Shown piece by piece: positions 36,860 to 47,430 of a stretch of DNA of 64,000 nucleotides. Under the pieces are notes generated by a model. The model worked only from the letters and a program-made list of their open reading frames with translations, had not been told where the DNA came from and did no database searches. Both the position numbers and the translations under genes were made by a program. How positions within the stretch are numbered: position 1 is the first letter of the stretch; every line of letters starts with the position of its first letter. Location of the stretch: positions 248,001 to 312,000 of the forward strand of contig JAODTK010005509.1 of the NCBI GenBank assembly GCA_026419785.1, given 5' to 3'. Origin of the DNA: Sclerodactyla briareus (taxonomy: Eukaryota > Echinodermata > Holothuroidea > Dendrochirotida > Sclerodactylidae).

Positions 36860-37765
36860 AAGTACTATACAGTCGCCTGGCGGTTATATCCCATACTTTG
36901 AGCAACAGAGGGTGACATTGTTCGCCTTGTTTTTTATCAGAAGGGGATTTATGACCCAGGGTGAAGTGGAGGTTGGTTTCCAATGCACACACCATGCTTC
37001 AAAACATGGAAATTTACAGTAAAATCATTTCTGTCAGAAATTTGAACTGACCTTGGGTGGCGTCCTACTGTACGGGGCGAAATGATGGTCTGAAATCGTT
37101 TTGTTCCGAAACGTTCGAAAACGGGAAGGAAATAATTTACCCAAGAAGTTTGGAAATGGCCGCCGGGTTGGGTCGTATGGGGGGCCAGAAAAAAAGTTCC
37201 GGTCCCAAAACATGCCTGGTTTGTACAGAAAAAATTATTGCAAAAAGTTCCAATTGCCGCGGGATGGGGTCGTATGGGGCGAAAGAAAAGTCTCGGTCTC
37301 AAAATGATCGCCATGCTTGAAAATGCGCAAATAAGCGGAAAACTCGGTTCACAACAAATCCAAAATGGCCCCCGCCGTCAGTCACAGAGCGCTCGGGCGA
37401 CGCCCACCCCATTTGACCAATTCAGGATTTTCATCAGAAGATCATGTGTGCAAAGTTTCATTTGAATGGAGAAGGCACTAGGGCGTATTGTTACAAACAT
37501 ATCAATCAGTTCGTGAAAAATCCAAGATTGGCCGCCGCCAGAGTGGTTGCAAGTGCAGCGGACGCCCCACATTCGAACTCTCATCGATATTTCTAAGGGC
37601 GAACATAGGTGCAAAGTTTCGTGTCAAGTGGATATTGCGTTAGAGAGCTATTGCGATCCCTACTAAAATTTATGGCGGCGGCGGCGGTGGCGGCGGCGGC
37701 GGCGGCGGCGACGGCGGCGCGCTGCCTGCCAAAACCAGATATCCCCGAAGTGGGAATTTATTTAT
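36860..37765. repeat. Dispersed repeat with AATGGCCGCC modules, copy 2
   Basis: This is the better preserved partner of 8930-9645, with the same order of blocks and two or three internal modules (AAATGGCCGCC, GGTCGTATGGGGCGAAA, TCGGTCTCAAAATGATCGCC, ATAAGCG). The right part contains a GGC trinucleotide run at 37673-37722 that gives a false poly-alanine frame (37609-37890). No transposase is visible. Confidence 0.7.
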
Positions 37766-37899
37766 TGGAAGGTGCGAGTGTGTGGAATATCATACGAGGT
37801 AACGAACCGTACAACATAGACGTAGACATTGAAAAACACAAAAAAGAAAAATTCCACAGTCTGTGCGACACAGTATATCGAAGTGCCTAACCATCATCA

Positions 37900-38335
37900 T
37901 CAGTACGGACACGCTTTTATTGAGGTTATATTTTGTGAGCCATCGCCTGAATGCCGCGTTCGGAAACGTAAACCGTCAGATTTTATCGGATAGTCCAGAG
38001 ATGGGTTTCAGAGTTCACAGGGGGTGGCTAGCAAATGGATTAGGGTTTTCAAATTTATTTGAAAAGACAGTCGCTGTTGTTTGTATAAACAAATCTCTTC
38101 CTGCGCCAATAAATGTAAACGGTTCGATACCGCAGGGTAGTATGATTGGGCCAGTTTATATACCAGCACAATGAACACGTGTGTTAGTGACGACCAATCT
38201 CTCTCACAGCGATGCTGCTGATCATAGCATTATCTCTTGTTTGAATCGGAGACGATTCGTCGGAGCTGCAAGGAGTTCGGGGGTCTCTTCATCAACTCTA
38301 GAAAAGGCTTACAACGTTGGATGCGATTGACCGTC
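37900..38335 (+). mobile_element. LINE reverse transcriptase fragment (jockey/CR1-like)
   Basis: The plus frame reads a mutated palm block as LNAAFGNVNRQIL (canonical form: D-x-S-A-A-F-D-x-V). It continues with EMGFRVHRG and then NVNGSIPQGSMIGPV, the conserved PQGS-x-x-GP block. Further on, a degraded catalytic region reads SHSDAADHSIISCL in place of the usual YADD-type box. Frameshifts and a stop at about 38172 show that it is dead. Confidence 0.7.
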
Positions 38336-39049
38336 TTAAATGAATGACGATTAAATCAATTATAATTTTCGGAAGCAATCGCCAATCGCAATACAGATTC
38401 TGATACATTGAAGACATTCCTGTTCGTCGTTCAACAGTGTGAATTCATTGTGTTTATTGAGAACCCTGATTTCAGACTTACATTTCAATGAAAGTTTCGA
38501 GCTCTGTCCGTGCCATGTTCAATTGGAAGAAGAGGATCAGGAAATATGTAGATAAATCGGCGTCTCAAAATCGCAAATGTCATGAATTCCCCAACGGGGA
38601 TATTGTAAGGACTTTTCATTAAACCACCCAATCTCTGCACTCCGCCTTCTACAAATGATCCGAAACTATGACAGCCCAAATCATTCTCGCAGATCAAAAT
38701 ATGACAGTGCTTCCGCGGCATTGAAGGAGTCATGTCAATGTCAATGGTGAAATTTGTGAATGTTGAATTAAATTAATTCATGCAATTGTTTCATACTTTT
38801 ATTTCGCATATTTCTGTGAAGACAATAACATATTTGAAATTTCGCTCTGACCAGGACTGGGGCTTCATCAAATACACAGTGGCAAGTGTAAGCTGAGATA
38901 TAGCCTTCCCAAAAATTGACATTTTTAGAAAAAGCAACTGAAAAGTATTAGCGCATAAGCACACAGTGCGGTAGGTATGCAATGTTTTGTACATATGATA
39001 TTACAAAGAAGGAGCTCTGATAGAGTTGCTACTCTAAGAAAGTTATTCC
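38336..39049. other. Unannotated stretch
   Basis: No gene is recognised. It may hold the remaining, unrecognisable part of the LINE to its left. Confidence 0.4.
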
Positions 39050-39890
39050 CAGAAAGGGGGTCAACAGGTGGGACGGGGGGACATGTCCCCCCAATTTCAA
39101 AAGTGGGGGGATAGCATATCGTTTGCCCCCCCCCCCACTTTTCGGACCAAGTGACGTGAATAAAAACTAATAGGCACATGCCCGAGTATTTATACTCTAA
39201 ACTGATTCAATAGTTGTCTAACCAAACAATATCGCGTGGAGATGGTATGAAGTCACTATTCCAGTGAGTATCCCAGGTGAAGAATTGGACCCGACTAGGG
39301 CCGAAGTGGAAGGAGACCCAGTTCATACAGAGTTCTCGAATTTTAAATCGAATAGCCAAAAGGCCATAATTTTCAAGCGTTTCGCGCGCAATGGCGACTT
39401 TCTTCCAGGCGTTGTAGGCTAAATATGCGATGTAATTTTCGAATCATTTTGTTCACTCGATTATTTTCAGAAGCCTTGCGGGCGAAAATTTCGTGGAAAA
39501 TTTGGGAAGCGAAAAAGCGAAGTGAAGAAAAATGCCTGAATTTCCCTCACGATCCCACCAGAGAGCCGTTCGGTAGACCCCCGGGACTCCCACGCAAACA
39601 AAGCCAGAGTAAAGAGATAATGAAAAATACATGTGTGATATTCGGTAAATCATCTTCGTATGCACAATGACAACTTTTGTTCGTTTTACTCAAATCACAC
39701 ATGTAGATGGGTGCGGTTTAGTCCTGCAAGGGCCGTTTCCGTTGTTCTGGTGGGTATGAAAATTCTGAAATTTTCTGTACTTTTGGCAACGATGCTGGAT
39801 GCTCCGCTTGGATGCAGTAATTTGCAATCGATGTGTCCCCCACTTTTCATGATGGTCCGAGCCCCTGTGTCCCCCCCAGATATTTGTTAA
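39050..39890. mobile_element. Non-autonomous DNA element with GGGGACA-type ends (putative)
   Basis: The left end contains GGGGGGACATGTCCCCCC and AAAAGTGGGGGGA, then CCCCCCCACTTTTCGGACC. The right end contains TGTCCCCCACTTTTCATG and GTGTCCCCCCCAG, so the ends are inverted relatives of each other. The ~840-bp interior has no recognised coding sequence; an 81-codon frame at 39425-39670 matches nothing I know. Confidence 0.5.
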
Positions 39891-41599
39891 ATTAATAAAA
39901 ACGAGTGGGGGACATCATAGAGTGACCGGAGGTCGATCTTTGAATTTTGCTGGCATTGACGGACATGCATGGTGAATGTTATTAGAAGCGTACTTCTCTA
40001 CACAACAAACATGTCCCGCACCAATGGTTGCGGGGGAAATATGTGTAGTACATACGTCTAGTAGTCTAAACTGGTAGTGTTCGTAATTCTGACACCAGTC
40101 AAGCTCGATTTTCAAACTACAAATAACAGCATATGTGCCAATAATGTAATATTACTTCAACACACACATCGGAACATCGGAACAATATAAGTGGAGATAG
40201 AGAGTGCCTTGGGTTCCTTGAGGGAGTAATGGTATTATTACACAAAAAAATATGTCGTGCTTCTTCCAAACAAAAAAATCCGTTTTGCCCGCTTCGCGCA
40301 AATAATTATTTTATTGTCGGTTCAGGATGTTCCAACTCTTTTGCCGCCATAGCGACGAATCTGATGGGGGAACAATGGCGCCGTACGTATGATAAACACG
40401 AGGGTAGAAGGTCGAGTGACCATGGCGTGATACACTGAATCAACGAAACGACTGTCTGTCTCTGTGTGCGCGTGTGTCTGTCTCGTTTGTGTTCTGCAGT
40501 AATATCAAATGAACTAGCCACATGTGAAATGTTCTGAATGTAGAATAATAGTCGAATGGATAGAAATGATTGGGTATGTTAGGCTTTATTAAAGCATCCT
40601 TACTTAGTCAAGAACAGATTTCGAATAGACTTTAATTCAATTGGACATTACCTTATACGAAGTCAATATTTGCCTTACTTTAGGCCTATAATACTAAAAT
40701 TAGAAACAACGTTTGTGAATTGTGGATTTCTTTTGCTATATTAGCTTTACATCCGATACAAACCATGAACACACAGTAACAATCGTGAAGACCTGTATGC
40801 TTATCATTGATGCAACCGTGACGAATATGCCAGGATCAAAGTGAGGGCAGCTTTGATACGTTGACGGTGTTAGTCTTGGCAACTGTACTACTACATTGGT
40901 GTCCCTTGCACTCTTTCGTAGTGAGGTTTGGGGTAAACAGGCAGGGCTAAGCCCAATGATGAACAAAGACGGGATCAAAACTCCACCAGAAGTGTGTTCA
41001 ACTATGAGGACTGACTGAGGCTAAGGGCGCAATCACATGTTGGAATTTTTTTTTTGGGGGGGGGGGCCGGGACGGGGACAAAGCAGTAGAGGGCAATTTG
41101 CAATGACCCTAGCTCGGACCACGCCCTCTGACTCCCATCCCTGTGGTTGCTCCCCTGATTAACTGAGGTCATGATCTTGTAGTATTTTAAACGCAATAAG
41201 CTTCATTCGCTCAGGTTATACATATTGCCTAGCATAATAGTGGGAAAAAAGTATCGGTGATTGATATGATCAGTCGGATGGAAGCATCATTTCTATTCCC
41301 ATTTAAAGCGCACATTTTTGTTTTACTCTACATTTAGGTCAGAGTTCCGGGTGATAGGTTAGGGTCGTTCATCGAGGTTATCGATTACGGCCGTTCCTGA
41401 TCCGGTATTAGATAAATCTGGGAAAGTTTGTGTTTCGGTAAACTGAATAAGCTACGGGCCCATGTCACGTATGAAGGAAGAAGAACAGTGTCCCAGTTAC
41501 AAGAAACAACTGAATAACTCTGACCCGACTACAGAACACAAGGAATCATGCATGGGGTACATACTTACCATGTATGGGCTTCATCCATTCAGATGGGGT
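39891..41599. other. Unannotated stretch
   Basis: No gene is recognised. A T9G10 homopolymer junction lies at about 41047-41066. Confidence 0.4.
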
Positions 41600-42190
41600 C
41601 AAGGTGTCGTATTTACAGGCCAACATTGGCAAAAATATCACTTTCTAACGTTCTTGTAATTTCTCCAAAAATGACCCCGATTTACCCTAGAAACAACGGG
41701 GTTCTTATACTCCCCATAAGGAAGCTACACTGAAATTTCAGCTCGATCGAATCAAGCGTTCTGGACTATCGTGTTTACGAGAATGTCATACTCTGACCTC
41801 TGGTGACGCGACCTCACACAACAGGGGTCAGTACTTTTCATGTTCACAGGCCAACAATCTTTTTTTCTTTTTAAACTACTCCCTAATTTCCCCAAAATAA
41901 GAATATGAAGTCTGAATCAATATTTTAGAAAATTTTAGCTTGTAAATACCATAACTTGACCCCAACTAAATGGACGATAGTTCTAATGATAGTGTGTTCC
42001 CGAAAGGAATCAGTCGATAGGACCAAGCGTTCTAGACTTATCGTGTTACAAGGAATTCATACCTTTTTGACCTGGTGACCTCTAATGACCTCTGACATGC
42101 CCCTGCACAATATGAAGAATCATGTACTTAGGGAACACATATAACTAGTAGAAACTTCATCCATTGAGCTGGAGTTATCGTGTTTGCTAG
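41600..42190. repeat. TGACCT-rich tandem repeat (~280-bp period, two units)
   Basis: Two successive units share AATCAAGCGTTCTGGACTATCGTGTT-like text (at about 41748 and 42020), followed by a TGACCTCTGGTGAC-like block (41794 and 42068) and GCCAACA/TACTT-like text. A third partial start is seen near 42170 (GAGTTATCGTGTTTGCTAGAC). Such repeats recur at 26440-26720 and 45560-45890. Confidence 0.65.
42068..42091 (-). promoter_or_regulatory. Three AGGTCA half sites (spacing 4 and 2), repeat-borne
   Basis: TGACCT occurs at 42068-42073, 42076-42081 and 42086-42091. On the minus strand these are AGGTCA direct repeats with 4- and 2-base spacers. The sites are perfect but belong to a dispersed repeat; regulatory use is not shown. 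Confidence 0.3.
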
Positions 42191-42194
42191 ACAC

Positions 42195-42560
42195 CCTCTC
42201 CCCCCCCCCCCCCCACACACACACATTTTCGTCGAGAAATGGAATCAGCGATCATGACCTGATCGTTTGTGGTCTTAATTATCCTACTCGCTCCCGACGA
42301 GCTGGAAGGCAGATTAATTTGTTCTTAGAGGGTAACAACCAAAGCATTCTACAAAACGTCAATGACTGTCGCAAAACATCCTTTTCCAAACTACCTGATC
42401 CGCCACACTCGTTAATACATGGCTTTTATTGAAACAACAACTGTTTCTGGAAATGGATGAATTTATTCCGAGCAAAACTTTCATCATCTTAATTCACACA
42501 TCAATGGGTTGATACCAAAGGAAACAAGCAACACCTATGCACTAAAGGGCTCTTCTTCGG
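42195..42560 (+). mobile_element. LINE fragment: end of endonuclease and linker
   Basis: The plus frame reads SSRNGISDHDLIVCGL, the SDH-x-x-(I/V) block that ends the AP-type endonuclease of LINEs. It goes on to YPTRSRRAGRQINLF and a decayed linker. It is preceded by a poly-C/CA tract at 42195-42225 and stops at the junction with the opposite-strand LINE near 42580. Confidence 0.7.
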
Positions 42561-42584
42561 CTGTAATGTGACAAGAAAGTTAAT

Positions 42585-43647
42585 TGAAACAAGCCCGTCT
42601 GTGGATGCAGGCCGTGATGAGAACGGCATCCATTCGCTCGCCCACAAGCAGTGCATGCCTGTGCCAGGTAAAACATGAGTGTGTCTCCTTCCTTTCGTGA
42701 TCCCGTTGATAGTCTTTTAGCCGTTTCTCCTCAATATACTGTGGACTGACTTTCTCGCTGGCATGCTCCACTCGCAACCGGATCCGCGTGGCCGCTTGCT
42801 CCCACGTAACATGGGTAATGCCTGCATTCTTCATGTTTCTTTTAACACATCTTTGAAGCGAAATTCTTGCCCTCTTCCTCTTTCTTCGGTGAGCTCTCCA
42901 TAGAAAACTGCCTCGGGGAGCCTAGCCGGCATACGACTGACATGTCCAGCCCAGCTTAGATGTATGCTTGAGAATTGGGGTTCAACGCTGGGTGTCTTGT
43001 CCATACTTAGAACTTCACACATCATGACTCGTCCTTGCGAGCGGATTCCATCCAATAATTTGTCGCAAGTGTCGTAGTTGTGTTCTGGTGAGCTTCTTAA
43101 TATGTCTTCTGTAGAAGGTCGTGCACTCTGTCGAGTAGAGAATGCTAGCACTACGACTGCCTTTGTAGCCTGTTATCTTGGTGACCTCTTGATGTATGCC
43201 TCGACCACAGACGAGGTCTGTGAAGGAGCCCGAGCCTTTACTGAACCTAGAAGCTAAATTCCGGCGCTCAACTTCTAGCTTACAGATGAAGTTTAAGAGT
43301 TTGGGGGGTGGGGGGGGGCGCCTGGGCAACTAAATGGCGACTACCAAATAAACGATCAGGCTTCATCGGGTTTCGAAGAGTACCTGCTCGATTTACTAGA
43401 ACATCAGGACAGGGGTTCGGATCGTCTGGTGGAAGCTGGTAGAGAAGTTCAGCCAGTTCAGGGAGACATTGATCTTGAGGCCGAAGCGAGTGAACGTGGT
43501 AGCAAAGCAATCTCCTGCACTATTTGACCCATAAGGGTCATCTGCGTAGAGGAGCTCCCTCACCAAACGTACACCCCACACACACACACACATACACATA
43601 CATATCTTACACCACCCCCACACATATATATGTATGATATCGATATC

Positions 43648-43681
<34 letters not shown>

Positions 43682-44700
43682 ATATATAGCTCTATATAAG
43701 TTATCTACCCCACACACACTTCCTTCGTCTTTGTAGAGGCCTTTAGTCTGCGAGATCGAAGAGTTTTTCGTCAGACCCTGTCCTCAGGTAGATACCTTTA
43801 TTGAAGTTGGTTCCCATTGTTTCTAGAATTGCACCTAGATATAGGGTGAAGAGGGTTGCCTTGCTGACCCCATGGTTGATGGTGAATGCATTGCTTATGT
43901 CACCTTCAATTGTAACCTTTCCCGTTATGCCCTCGTGAAAGCCTTTGATGATCTTCACTATCTTTTCTGCAGCCATTCAGTTCCAACACCTTCCAGAGAA
44001 TCTTTCTGTCCACAATGTCGAATGCTTCTGGGAATCTACGAAGACGACTTACAGGGGTAGTCGCTGTTCAATGGCCTTTTTTAGGCTGACGGAAAGTAAA
44101 GATCATCTCTGTGGTCGATCGCCTGTTCTAAATCCACATCTCTCTGGTAACACATCTTCTGACAACTTCTTGATGCGGTTCAAGATGATTTTTGCCAAGA
44201 TTTTGCCGGCAATACACGTGAAGAGATGTCCGCGGTGATTGCCGCATACACTCTGTGGGACCTTTTTCTTGTAGATGGTGACTATGACTGCGTCTTTGAA
44301 GTCTTATGCAACACACTCATCCGTCCAGTAGACATTGTACAGCCTTAGTAGCTCTCGTTGAAGGTATTGTTTTTTCCACAGATCCTCCGGAATCCCATCT
44401 TGCCCAGCGGCTTTGCCACAATCGTGTGGACCTTAGTGAATTCTCTTGTTCAAGTTGAGTTATAGGTGTTGCTAGCTCATCTCTCCTCTCCCTTGGGCGG
44501 ACCAAGTTGTGCAGGCTTGTGGGTGTCGCGGAGCCTTGTTTATTGAGGAGACTGCAGAATTGTTTCCTTCAACCTTGCTTTGATGTTTTTCAGGTTTGTC
44601 AGCAGTTCTGTGTCAACTCAGCAATAGGGCTAAACCTTTCGTTGAATCCAGAGAATCCGCAAGTTTAGAATCTTCCGTGAGAGCTCTTAATGTTGGACGA
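42585..44700 (-). mobile_element. LINE reverse transcriptase and C-terminal domain, broken
   Basis: From right to left on the minus strand are a K-x-G-x-D-GIP-like palm start near 44390-44500, blocks of the fingers near 44120-44280 (CRQNLGKNHLEP, SEDVL), a VDRKIL-type block near 44010, then FHEGITGKVTIEGD, NAFTINHGVSKAT and LYLGAILETMG (43743-43976). The catalytic YADD box is at 43537-43548 (ELLYADDPYGSN). A TA/CA microsatellite (43570-43690) splits the region between them. The C-terminus carries LTRTQLRHLRQIIGW, LSWAGHVSRMP, FYGELTEERGRG, AGITHVTWEQAAT and a terminal C/H-rich segment (42585-43329), a common LINE tail. Frameshifts are present throughout. Confidence 0.85.
43565..43692. repeat. 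CA and TA microsatellite within the LINE
   Basis: ACACACACACACATACACATAC and, further right, a TA run of about 50 bp interrupt the minus-strand LINE between its catalytic box and the block upstream of it. Confidence 0.9.
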
Positions 44701-44959
44701 ACATAACATCCTATTACCTCCAATATCATTTCTCGCTCCTTGCATTATCAATACAAAGCTTTTTTTAAAGTTTATCAAGTCAAAGGGCAACTACCAACGC
44801 AACATTAGTACTTCTAATCGAGGAGGAAATTTCCGTTCGCCATCGAGAGAGCCGAACTGCCTAATAAATACTTTTGCTCGGTTTTACTAAGGAGAATACT
44901 GACACATTTCTATCCTTATCTACCCCTATGGAACATTTCAAGACATGGTGCAAAGAAGC

Positions 44960-45310
44960 TTTCAGATGATTTATATAGAAGTGAAAGAATCTAGTGGGCC
45001 TGATGATGTCTCTCGATAGCCCCTCAACATGTGCTCAGTTTCCATTGCACCATTCTTAACGGCTATCTACCAGGAATTTGAATAGGCTCAATTGACGTAA
45101 GGTGTGGGAAAACTGCTGTTGTTACCCCTCTCTTCATAAAGAACAGCCCCACAGATCCCGGCAATTACAGACCTGTTCCATTAACTTCAATCCTAAATGG
45201 CAAGATATGGAAGGCATGATCATCACCACATCATGTACTACATGGATAACTATCAGCTCATGACAAATTTTCAACATAGATTTAGACAAGGGGTCTCACG
45301 CTATTGGCGA
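44960..45310 (+). mobile_element. LINE reverse transcriptase, first part
   Basis: Plus-strand frames give SGPDDVS (the P-G-x-D-x-(I/V) palm start) near 44997 and SIAPFLTAIYQEFE near 45040. They continue with VVTPLFIKNSPTDPGNYRPV (45120-45180) followed by LTSILNGKIWK, then a degraded DNYQL..NFQHRFRQG near 45245-45290. This is the opening of a CR1/jockey-like reverse transcriptase. It appears to continue at 46310 after an insertion. Confidence 0.75.
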
Positions 45311-46305
45311 TCAGAGGTTTTTAATTTTGTTACAGTATATACAAAGTTCCGATCACCTTGATCTGATGGCTTGGGTTATGATTTTGTTGTGGTCAGCTAA
45401 CAACATCAGTATCTAAAATTAACTGAGGTTATGGGTTGCCAGCATTTACGTTACTAAAGTTGGAATAAGCCTTTGAAACTCTTCAGAAATCAAATTCTGA
45501 GTCATTAACATTAATAATAAGAACACAAACATCAAGAAGGCTATTCAACCATAGGCATTGAGTTTTGCAAAAATCTAAACAAGTTCGAAATTTGCATACA
45601 GTATGCAATTTAGACGCATTAAATGACCTCCAGTGACCCCGGCTGACTTGGTCTGAAAAATTAAGACCAAGGGTATAGAAAACATCTACGAACGGGAAAC
45701 TTTCTGTATAAATAATGAAAATTTGAAACAATAAATGAACTCTGGTGTCACTGAGTCCTTTTTCGAATTTATCGGACTAGTGGTTTGACATATTCAGCAA
45801 GTCCGCGAAAAATCCGACCGACTTTGAAAAATCGAATGAAGTGAGCAAATTAGATACGCTTGATGACCTTCATTGACCTCGACTCCACATCTGATTTTCT
45901 CTGCTTCAAAAGCAGAACATATCCACGTAATTTCGTTCGTAACTAATCTAGTTTATGCAAATTAGATTAACTAATTAGCGTAATTTATGCTGAATATCTA
46001 ATTAATTCATCTACCTGTCATACAGCCTCTATATACCAAGCCACATTATCATATCGAGCTATCGAGCTATCGAGCTATCGAGCTAAAACAATAAAATGCG
46101 TAAAATAGGCTAATCACTTATTAAGGTCTTTGATGGCCAAAATCTAATCAGATCATCTACACCCACTCCAGTGCCACACCCAAACTTTAGTCGCAATTCT
46201 TCATAAGGTTCGGGAGATCCTGCTATCGAGAAAGCGTGACATACACATACACACGCGCGCGCACCAATACTCACACACATACACACAGTTTAAAGTGATC
46301 GATAA
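45311..46305. other. ~1-kb insertion splitting a LINE; TGACCT repeat and octamer array
   Basis: The LINE frame stops near 45300 and resumes with KKRRSCEARLA at 46335. Between them are TGACCT-type repeats (45560-45890, with DR4-spaced pairs at 45624-45639 and 45864-45879), an AT-rich block, the octamer array at 46053-46086, and an ACAC/GCGC tract at 46240-46285. No coding sequence is recognised in the insertion. Confidence 0.55.
46053..46086. repeat. (ATCGAGCT)4 octamer microsatellite
   Basis: Four perfect copies of ATCGAGCT follow one another; each copy contains the palindrome GAGCTC in partial form (CGAGCT). Confidence 0.85.
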
Positions 46306-46309
46306 CTCG

Positions 46310-46870
46310 TCTACTGGTCTTCATCCAGGCGAGAAAAAACGGCGCTCCTGCGAAGCACGACTGGCTATGGCTGTCGATGATCTAGTTAAGAACCTGGAAT
46401 GCAAGGCTCAGACATCTGTTGTGTTCACTGATTTCAGTGAAGCTTTCGACAAGGTTCCACACAACGGCTTGCTCGCAAGATTCAATACTTCGGCATTCAT
46501 GGTCACTGATCTTAATGCATCCACTATCAGAATGTTAGCTCATGCATTGTATACTGTACCGAACATCAATGGCATGAATGACAGTCACATGTTCTAGCAA
46601 GAACTGGAAATTGAACTGTGAGAGTGCGACTATTACTGCCAACCTATAGAAGCCTGATAGCATCAAAAATGCAGGTCCAAATTCGTTATAGCATAATAAG
46701 AGTTATCCCATTCTAATATGTAATTGACAATACTGATCTTGAATTCTCATCCTGGAGTGACTATCACATCAAAGCTGTCATGGTCAACTCATATAAACAA
46801 TCAGTTGGGAAGCTTAAAGGTTCTCAGTCGGATCCGTGGACATCTTTAGGACTGTGATATCAAAACAAAA
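46310..46870 (+). mobile_element. LINE reverse transcriptase, continuation
   Basis: The 100-codon frame at 46295-46597 contains KKRRSCEARLAMAVDDLVKN, then VVFTDFSEAFDKVPHNGLLA, the A-F-D-x-V-P-H palm block. Downstream, broken frames give NSHPGVTITSKLSWSTHIN near 46740-46800, which belongs to the thumb region of CR1-like elements. It fits as the continuation of 44960-45310. Confidence 0.8.
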
Positions 46871-47189
46871 GATAACGACTCAAGCTCTTCCATTATTCCA
46901 CTGACAACACATATTTGCTCTACCGATTCCTGGTATCTTGGAAATACACACTATTGCACACGACCATTATTAGTTGAGGGTATTATTTATGGCATGTGAC
47001 TGTTGATACTTATGTCTTCACTTCAAGTGGGATTTTTGGTCAATAACAGTTGCCTCTAGTTTCACTATTCTTTTCATGGCATACTTGCTGAGCAGAGGTC
47101 GAACTTATTCAAGGCTCAGCAAGGATGCAGACCTGGATACTGCGTCTATTGTCAGCTGCGAATCCTTCACCAGGTAACGGACTAAAGTC

Positions 47190-47430
47190 ACTGCCGTCTT
47201 TGGCGGTCCTTAATTTGGGGGTAGGGGTTATCACACGTTACGACGAACTGAAGTTTGCCTACCCTCGTTTGGTCTTTGTCCCTGCTCTCCCAATCCCTGT
47301 GCTGTCGTCCAGCCAGAGCAACGTACACATTTTAAAAGTCTTTGGTATGACACGACCGGGAATCGAACCACGGTTTACCTGGTGGATGGAAGCCGACGCC
47401 CAACCCACTGTGCCAACCACTCGGTTAAAG
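47190..47430 (-). mobile_element. tRNA-derived SINE
   Basis: On the minus strand an A-box-like TGGCACAGTGGG lies at 47415-47404 and a perfect B-box GGTTCGATTCC at 47369-47359, at the spacing expected of a tRNA head. The acceptor stem does not pair. A SINE body follows (AAAGACTTTTAAAATG and on) down to about 47190. The boxes would direct RNA polymerase III transcription leftwards. Confidence 0.8.

Noticed and set aside
37609..37890. Poly-alanine protein frame
   Set aside because: It reads a GGC microsatellite at the edge of a dispersed repeat; a CCG/GGC run gives such frames by itself.
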